Positions 57,853 to 64,000 of a DNA stretch of 64,000 bases are shown one piece after another. A program made the translations under genes and the position numbers. Source of the stretch: Omphalotus guepiniiformis. Lineage: Eukaryota > Basidiomycota > Agaricomycetes > Agaricales > Omphalotaceae. The stretch is taken from positions 62,001 to 126,000 of the forward strand of contig JAQOOI010000029.1 in assembly GCA_028554645.1 (NCBI GenBank). The letters are read 5' to 3'. The notes beneath the pieces are model-generated. The model was not told the origin of the DNA, searched no databases, and saw only the letters and a program-made list of their open reading frames with translations. Numbering within the stretch: the first letter of the stretch is position 1; every line of letters begins with the position of its first letter.

Positions 57853-60800
57853 CTACCTCTTCTTCACCTTCTTGGTTACACCTTCCTTGATAGCGAGCTT
57901 TCTCTTCGATACACCGCCATTATCACCACGACTTTCCTCATCCTCATCTAACACCATTGACGGTGCCGTGATATCAATCTTCTCTTGAACTTCATTAGCA
58001 TCAGTATCATCCACGTAAGTATCACCCGCGTCATCCAACACCATTGACGGTGCCGTGCTATCAGTCTTCTCCTGCACTTCACCAGCATCATCTCCACCAG
58101 TGAGCTGGTTACCAAAACTGTCATTAGACCGCTTCAAATTCTCACTATCGCACCACCCATGGTATGCCTTTCCCAAATCCCACCAAGGCTTCATATTCAG
58201 GACGTCGTCTACCATTTCCGGCCGCGCATGTTCAGTAAGTAGTTCGTCCCGGTGCAGTATCTTCTGATATTTGACTATATCGTCGAACTCGATCATAGCA
58301 TAGACCGTGTCGGAGCAGCCCAAAGCCTTGAAATGGTAGCGTGTATGCGTGTTCTGGGATTTTTTTTTTGAACGCGCGGTGCGCATCCTTGTTGTGGTCT
58401 CCAATTTCGACACTGTGGCCTGCGAAGCGAGGAGCTCCCCGGATTTGACCTCCTTTTCAACTCTGTCCACATCGTTCTTGACAGGGATGTTTGCATGCTC
58501 GGGAGTAGACTCCTGAAGGCCTAGCTCCATGAGGATGGTGATGTATGGACGCAAAAGTGGTGGATCAGAACTGGCCGTGGAGTCATCAGACGACGCTCGG
58601 GTTGCGGAGCAATCAGTGGCCGGAGCGGGAGTAGTGGGGAAGAAGCCAAATTTCTCAGCATTAATCTGATTATACTTGCACTCGTGTTTCCGAAGTTTGA
58701 CCTGAACAAAGATAGCAGTCATAACACATTCACCTATCTTCTCATCTCTGATCAATACAGGGATGACAAGGTCGACGTCGGTCTCGCCAAGCCGACAAAT
58801 GAACGCAAATCCTCGAATGAAAGCAAATGCCATAGCCTCTGTCGATAGCAGATGATCGTCACGGGCTCGAACCCACTGTAAGATACGAATGCGTGCAGTT
58901 TTGAATGCCTCCTTGAAGGAAAGGCCTGGCACATTGTTCGGAAAGCTTTCAGCTACAGATTTTTTGTCGCGGAAGAATTGTTCGAAAAAGGATAGGACAG
59001 AGCATCCCAGAGCCAGAGGATTTGTATTATTTTTCTGCTCTCTCAGAACAGCTCGATCGTAGGCATCGATGATCATCACTCGCGCAACCAGTTCGCCTCG
59101 CTCACCCATATCCAACAGTCCGTATTCAATGGTGCGATCCAGAATATCGATGAGGATTGTCCGGTTCTGCTGCCGCCACCAGTCTAATTGTTGCGTTGCG
59201 GCCTATGAATACACATTCAGGAACGATTACAGGACTTCGGGATTGGAAGGAATCAGCTACGTACCACTGCTAGGATGGGTTCACTCGAATACCCTGATCG
59301 AAAGTAGAGGCAGTGCAGTGGCACGGAATAAAGCAATCGCATATGGTTGGCTACGAGAGTTGCCTGCGTGGTTAGAACATGTGGGCTGGTCATACGCGGC
59401 TCATACTCGAGGCAAAGCCGAACGTCAATAACAGCTAGTTGTGCCTCGGGGGTGTACTGAGATGCGGGCAGTTCCAGTTTGTGTTTCGCGACTAGTTTTG
59501 AGCAGGCGAGTAGAATGACATAATTGCACATGCGTTCCAATGCTTTCCCCGTGAGGCCATTGAGCATGGTCCAAAAACTGCAGCACGTAATGATCATTCG
59601 TGACTGAACAAAGATATGGGAAGACAGGATGGATAGCACCTACAGGGGACGTCCAAACTGAGCCATGAATTTAACCTTTGATATCTCCTGCAACGTATAC
59701 TTGTTGGATCCGATAGGTAGCTCGGGTGAGCAGTCAAACGAAGTCTCCGTGATGGGAGCCTGGTGGTCTGTGCTGCGATTCGCGCGCGCGGAAGAGGGTA
59801 GATTGCGAGGAGGAGTAAAGTGCGCGACATGGAATAGAGTGGACAAGAAAAGAACAAAAAGTGATTTTCCGGCATAACGGCACAGGACAGAGAGAAAGAC
59901 ATCGTATAAGGTCTTCTTAGGCATATACGATGAATCGATCATCTTCTGTGTCAGCTCGTGGGCTTCATCAAAGTAAATCACGAGCTGCACGGATCGTTGA
60001 GAATCAGCAAATGAGCTGAGCGTTCCAAGGAGATCCACGAGTTTAGCGAACGCCGAGTCCTCCTAGACATCTCCAAAAGATTTCAGCACATACAAAGAAG
60101 CAATACTCACGGCACGCACCACTTGAGCCGTAGTGTCACGTTGGAGCTTTATAGCTGCCTCGCAGTCCTGAGAACTAAATCAGAATCACTTGCAGCGCTC
60201 AACATGAACATTAAGCTTACTATTATGTTGGCCACGATTTGTTTGTAGAAGTCCATGCGAGATTTGCTCATATAATCCTTCCATAGCTTAGTGACATCAT
60301 TGTAAGTCATGCCGGGAAACTCGCTGCGCATCTCCAAAACCTTCTCCTGGACGGCAGTGAAGAGACAATGAAGAAAGACGTGATAACGGATTCGCACAGA
60401 GGTTTCGTCTTGGCTTTTAAGGAGAACGTCACGGATGCATTCATCGGGAGGAGGAAAAGCGAGGTCTAAATTGAGCTTGATAAATCAGATGTGAAAACGA
60501 GTTTTTCCATACCGTTCGTTTCGGCAGCCGCACGAAGGTTGAAGGGAATGGTGAAGACGAGGTTGGCCTGCTCCTCAACCATTCGCGACTTGCCGCATCC
60601 CGAGCTTTGAATAATCGACGCTGTATTCGAGTAGCCCAGTACACCGCCCTTACCATGAGCCCTCATGCCGCACACCATGCGGTAGAGCTTTTCGTGGTAA
60701 AGACCCTGATATGGGGTGGTCCAAGCCTTATCGACTGCATGATCGGAGTACTTAGTGCGCTACGTTTGAAACATGGATAACGCCTCCCACCTCGAGCTGG

Positions 60801-61316
60801 AAAGCAGTAGTTGATTCTGGCGCTCAAGAAATGAGATAGTAAGACACGCACCCTTAATGAATCGTGCATCGTCATCAGTTTTGGCGAGAAAGGATTTCTT
60901 AGGGAATGCTGGAGGTTCTCGCAAAAAGGCTATCCCTCGCACCATCATGATCACCGAAAAAAGGCTTCACGGTAAAGGGACTTACCAGCATCAATTATGA
61001 GTGAAAAGTCTCCTTTCTTCCAGCATTCCTGTAAGACTTTCTTAATCGTCGATTCACTGGTCATTCCGAGGTCGAATAGTTCATCTAGATTCGCGGATTT
61101 TGAGACAAACTTGTTCCAATCTGCATGATGGTCTACGCTTGGGAGATTGAGGATGATGTGCAGAAGTGTTGGCAGTTCTTGATCATCTAGCGGCCGCACG
61201 GAATCCCTCCTCCATTCGGGTTCCTTCTCCTGCTGCCTGAGCTCGAATAGATCAAGAACGTAACGATTGTCAAGTCCAATTAGTGACGCTGGCGTAGGGT
61301 TTGCTATCTGTCTCAT
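57853..61316 (-). CDS. Large P-loop NTPase of an agaric-expanded family
   Basis: The protein begins MRQIANPTPASLIGLDNRYV. Introns can be placed after LIIDAG and after DDDARFIK. The Walker A loop is SSGCGKSR, in NTASIIQSSGCGKSRMVEEQ, followed by LVFTIPFNLR. Walker B is QLVIYFDEAHELTQ, followed by a sensor-like block (SLFVLFLSTLFHVAHFTPP). The C-terminal half is one large exon (59115-57853) with VLREQKNNTNPLALGCSVLS and GFAFICRLGETDVDLVIPV. It ends in a Lys-rich tail (KRKLAIKEGVTKKVKKR) that looks like a nuclear localisation signal. An acidic stretch repeats EVQEKxDxTAPSMVLD twice. This architecture is common and multicopy in Agaricomycetes, sometimes linked with Crinkler-type proteins; its function is not established. 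Exon borders in 59120-60450 are only partly worked out. Confidence 0.75.
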
Positions 61317-61593
61317 TTGCTGATATGACTTCGGATTGAGAAGTGAATTGTGGCAGTGCCCCTCGGGCCGCCCCAGCCATCTCTTACACTACAAGGAGGG
61401 CAATATTTCACGTAAGCGAAACTACTTTTGAAATACTATCTATTTAGATTTGTACATTTTCAAAGAAATTTAAGAAGTTTTTCGCACGTAAAAGGTATGG
61501 CCTTATGAGGTAATTTTCAGTGACAATTTGGGGAGTTTCGCACGTGACAAAGTGGGTGCAAAATACATGGCAACTTTGCCGTTTTCTCCCGTG

Positions 61594-61753
61594 AAATTTA
61601 TTAAAAATGTCGGCCGGGAAACTAAATGGGCAATCAACGGGCAATCAACGGTAGTCTGGGTTGCCCGTTGATTGCCCAGTGATTGCCCGGTAGTTTCCCG
61701 GTGATTGCCCAGTGATTGCCCATTTAGTTTCCCGGCCGACATTCTTAATAAAT
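61594..61753. repeat. 160-bp inverted repeat with reiterated GATTGCCC
   Basis: Arms of about 41 bp (61594-61636 and 61713-61753) include TCGGCCGGGAAACTAAATGG and its reverse complement. The loop holds repeated 10-11-mers (CGGGCAATCA, GTGATTGCCC); GATTGCCC or its complement occurs six times. It could be a MITE core or a regulatory palindrome. It lies between the divergent starts of the NTPase and diphosphate-synthase genes. Confidence 0.75.
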
Positions 61754-62056
61754 GTCACAGGAAAGAAATGATGGTTTGCTGGCGGCAAACCTCAAGTATG
61801 GCGACTAGAATTGATCACATAAAACCCTTGATTTCACACGCAACAAAGCTTTATTTGTACAAGTCAAATGTAAAGATCCAAACAAATATTACTTTTAAGC
61901 AAATAGCGGCAAATTTCCCATGCGGGAAATGTTGCCCTGTTTGTAGTGTTACTTGGTCTTATTTATTCACGACGAAAGCGCTCGAAAGCTCCCACGGTCA
62001 GAGTCCGTTCCCTCATCAACTCTAAATTACATAAAACATGTTTGCTCAATGCTGCG
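61754..62056. other. Upstream region of diphosphate synthase gene
   Basis: About 300 bp without a gene. The frame at 61946 joins the synthase start in phase but is not protein-like. Confidence 0.4.
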
Positions 62057-63470
62057 ATGTCTATCTACGACAATATCCTCACGAAACTCTCTTCAGACTC
62101 AATATGGAATGCACAAAATGAAGCCGTCAGTATCTTCTGAACCCATCTATCAAACGAACTAGTTAAATTGACACATAAACGTGGATTGGATAGGCAGTGC
62201 TCGAGCCGTTCACATTCGTCTCATCTAATCCAGGAAAGGACATGCGAGGTCGGCTCATTGAAGCTTTCAATCGTTGGCTCAATGTACCAGAGGACAAACT
62301 AGCTGTCATCGCTCGAATCGTGAATATGTTGCATACTGCGAGTCTGATGTGCGCCCACCATGACTTTCTAGGGTCAAATGTCTCTTTGATGTGGATATTA
62401 TATGCAGGGTGGACGATATAGAAGATGATTCACAGTTGAGAAGGGGTAGACCTGGTGTGTACCCTACTTGAATGTTTTTGGTCTCCCCTTCTTTGGTTCT
62501 GAGCACATTCACGTTTATTCTTTATTTAGTCGCTCACAAAGTCTATGGTGTCCCTCAAACGATCAATACGGCGAACTATGTGTACTTCCTGGCTTTTCAA
62601 GAGCTCTTTTCGTTACGCGGGACCTCACATCATCATCTCGATAAGGATTTAGATGCTATAGTGAACGGTACGGTTCGCGTCACACATGCCTTACGATTCG
62701 CTGAACTCAAGTGTCCTTACAGCGGAACTACTGTCTCTTCATCGCGGTCAAGGTCTCGAACTTCTCTGGAGAGACTCTTTGCAATGCCCTAGCGAGGAAG
62801 AGTATATTTCGATGGTCAACAATAGTACGTGGGTTTATACGCCAGCACAACTGTCTCAGTATTTGAACATGAACATTTGTCGTTAGAGACCGGAGGGCTG
62901 CTGCGGATAGGCATTAAACTCATGATGGCATGCTCAACGACGAATTCGGACATGTAAGAAAGATTTTCTTTGTTCGTCCTAGTTTATCAAGGGATTCTAA
63001 TTAAATGACATAGACTATGTTCCCCTCGTCAATCTCATCGGCGTTTACTTCCAAATCCGTGATGATCTCTTAAATCTACAAAGCCCAGAGGTCAGTTCTC
63101 CGCCATCGTCAATTCCTCTCGTTAACATCGTCATTGCTCTCCGTCCGAACAGTACTCAAGCAACAAAGGCTTCGCAGAAGACCTCACAGAAGGAAAATTC
63201 TCTTTCCCAGTCGTACACAGTATCCACGCGGACAAAACTAATCGACAAGTTATAAATGTCTTACAAAAAAGACCCACAACTCCGACGCTAAAGATATACA
63301 CAATATCGTACTTGAAGGACCACACTAAATCGTTTGATTACACTCTTGGTGTCCTTGCGAGCCTCGATAAACAGACTAGAGATGAGATTAAACGATTGGG
63401 AGGTAATGAAGTGCTGGAGAAGCTGATGGATTCTTTTTGGGTAGATCAAGATATGTTAATGGGTGTTTAG
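62057..63470 (+). CDS. BTS1: Geranylgeranyl diphosphate synthase
   Basis: The enzyme condenses farnesyl diphosphate with isopentenyl diphosphate to the C20 precursor used for protein prenylation, carotenoids and diterpenes. Eight exons: 62057-62125, 62194-62348, 62408-62454, 62530-62667, 62723-62824, 62887-62953, 63014-63090, 63153-63470. The start is [15 protein letters not shown]. The substrate-binding blocks are the first Asp-rich motif [15 protein letters not shown], the helix [38 protein letters not shown], the second Asp-rich region [20 protein letters not shown], and [15 protein letters not shown]. All exons join in frame except 6 to 7: GTAAGA at 62954 and TAG at 63013 leave a one-nucleotide misfit before YVPLVNLIG (973 nt in total). 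Either a small indel has broken this copy, or the sequence has an error there. Confidence 0.9.
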
Positions 63471-63740
63471 TTCTCTCGCTACAAGCACACGAGTCGAGGG
63501 GAGCTAATCACTTAGATGCTCATGGTCAAGACTCACGCTACCAAAGGGACAGAGCGAATGCCACTTGTTGGAGGCTGGACGCCGCTACAGAATGTTGGAA
63601 GGACATCAATATACACACATATCTCATATAATACAAACATAGTACTTTGTACAGTAATAAATATGTTTCCCGCCTCATACCACCTGACAGAAGCAGAGAG
63701 CTCCCCAGTGTAAAATAAAAATGGCTGGAACAAGCTCTAA
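63471..63740. other. Intergenic
   Basis: Synthase terminator region. No other feature. Confidence 0.4.
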
Positions 63741-63814
63741 TGGCCAACGTGGGGATCGAACCCAAGACCTTCGCGTTATTAGCACGACGCTCAAACCAGC
63801 TGAGCTAGTCGGCC
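63741..63814 (-). tRNA. tRNA-Ile (anticodon AAU)
   Basis: A full 74-nt cloverleaf without intron. The acceptor stem GGCCGAC pairs with GTTGGCC (one G-U), with A as discriminator. D-arm GCTCAGCTGG, anticodon loop CTAATAAC with AAT, T-arm GGGTTCGATCC with the B-box consensus. CCA is not encoded, as expected in eukaryotes. The wobble A would be modified to inosine. Confidence 0.95.
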
Positions 63815-64000
63815 ATGCGAAACCTTAAAATTAGTGCCCAATGACAGAGTGTCACGTAAGCCTTGACCTCTTGCGGAGCTTGTCACAAGAAGAGCACATT
63901 CGTGACCCAGTCACGCCCATTGTACTCGCCGTCAAACCGACTTGCTCAACGTCGTTGTCGTTTGTCAAACTCTTACAGTACATTCACGATGTTGTTCATC
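63815..64000. other. Right edge, no feature seen
   Basis: 186 bp upstream of the tRNA gene to the window end; nothing recognised. Confidence 0.4.

Overview
The window is nuclear DNA of a filamentous basidiomycete, most likely an Agaricomycete. The evidence is short GT-AG introns (about 50-75 nt) in nearly every host gene, a mushroom-type tyrosinase, a NACHT-ankyrin receptor of the fungal STAND type, and a P-loop NTPase of a kind expanded in agarics. About half of the sequence is transposable-element DNA, nested several layers deep. The rest is a normal gene-rich euchromatic segment.

Layout. 1-17150 is a stack of mobile elements: a large composite of inverted repeats (1-3281); a decayed retrotransposon gag carrying in-frame stops (3455-5625), interrupted by about 1.2 kb of foreign sequence; a young Ty1/copia element (6886-14837; 265-bp LTRs differing at one base; target duplication TGTTT); inside its pol, a 2.2-kb terminal-inverted-repeat (TIR) element with a 6-bp target duplication; inside that, a 422-bp TA-flanked MITE. 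A further 2.1-kb TIR structure lies at 15007-17148. 17911-21002 (-) is the NACHT-ankyrin gene with about fifteen 33-residue repeats. 24207-26940 is a dynamin-like GTPase pseudogene with three frame breaks. 27380-29323 (-) is a SET-domain methyltransferase. 31390-33668 is an intact 617-aa tyrosinase. Directly behind it is a separate copy of the tyrosinase C-terminal domain, split at an exon end by a 10.6-kb nested insertion (34192-44776).

That insertion is a gag-only Ty3/gypsy-type element with a Tf1-like self-priming signature. It is itself hit by two inverted copies of an unfamiliar large element ('X', 5.0 and 3.5 kb). X ends precisely, has a 9-bp-stem hairpin 12 nt from one end, makes no clear target duplication, and carries long arrays of an 11-bp palindromic repeat. 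X resembles a Helentron/HINE-type element in structure and is the most novel item here.

From 45.6 to 64 kb the genes are ordinary: a truncated ATP23 copy without its protease motif, an unknown 241-aa gene, intact ATP23 (mitochondrial inner-membrane metallopeptidase), a small unknown gene, a pinin homologue head-to-head with a shortened SRP72, a membrane-anchored histidine-phosphatase-fold protein whose catalytic His is Asn, a large P-loop NTPase, a geranylgeranyl diphosphate synthase with one frame-incompatible exon junction, and tRNA-Ile(AAU).

The host genes do not form one pathway. SRP72 with pinin, and ATP23, are housekeeping. Tyrosinase, the NACHT-ankyrin gene and the NTPase belong to variable, lineage-expanded families and lie next to the transposon-rich parts.
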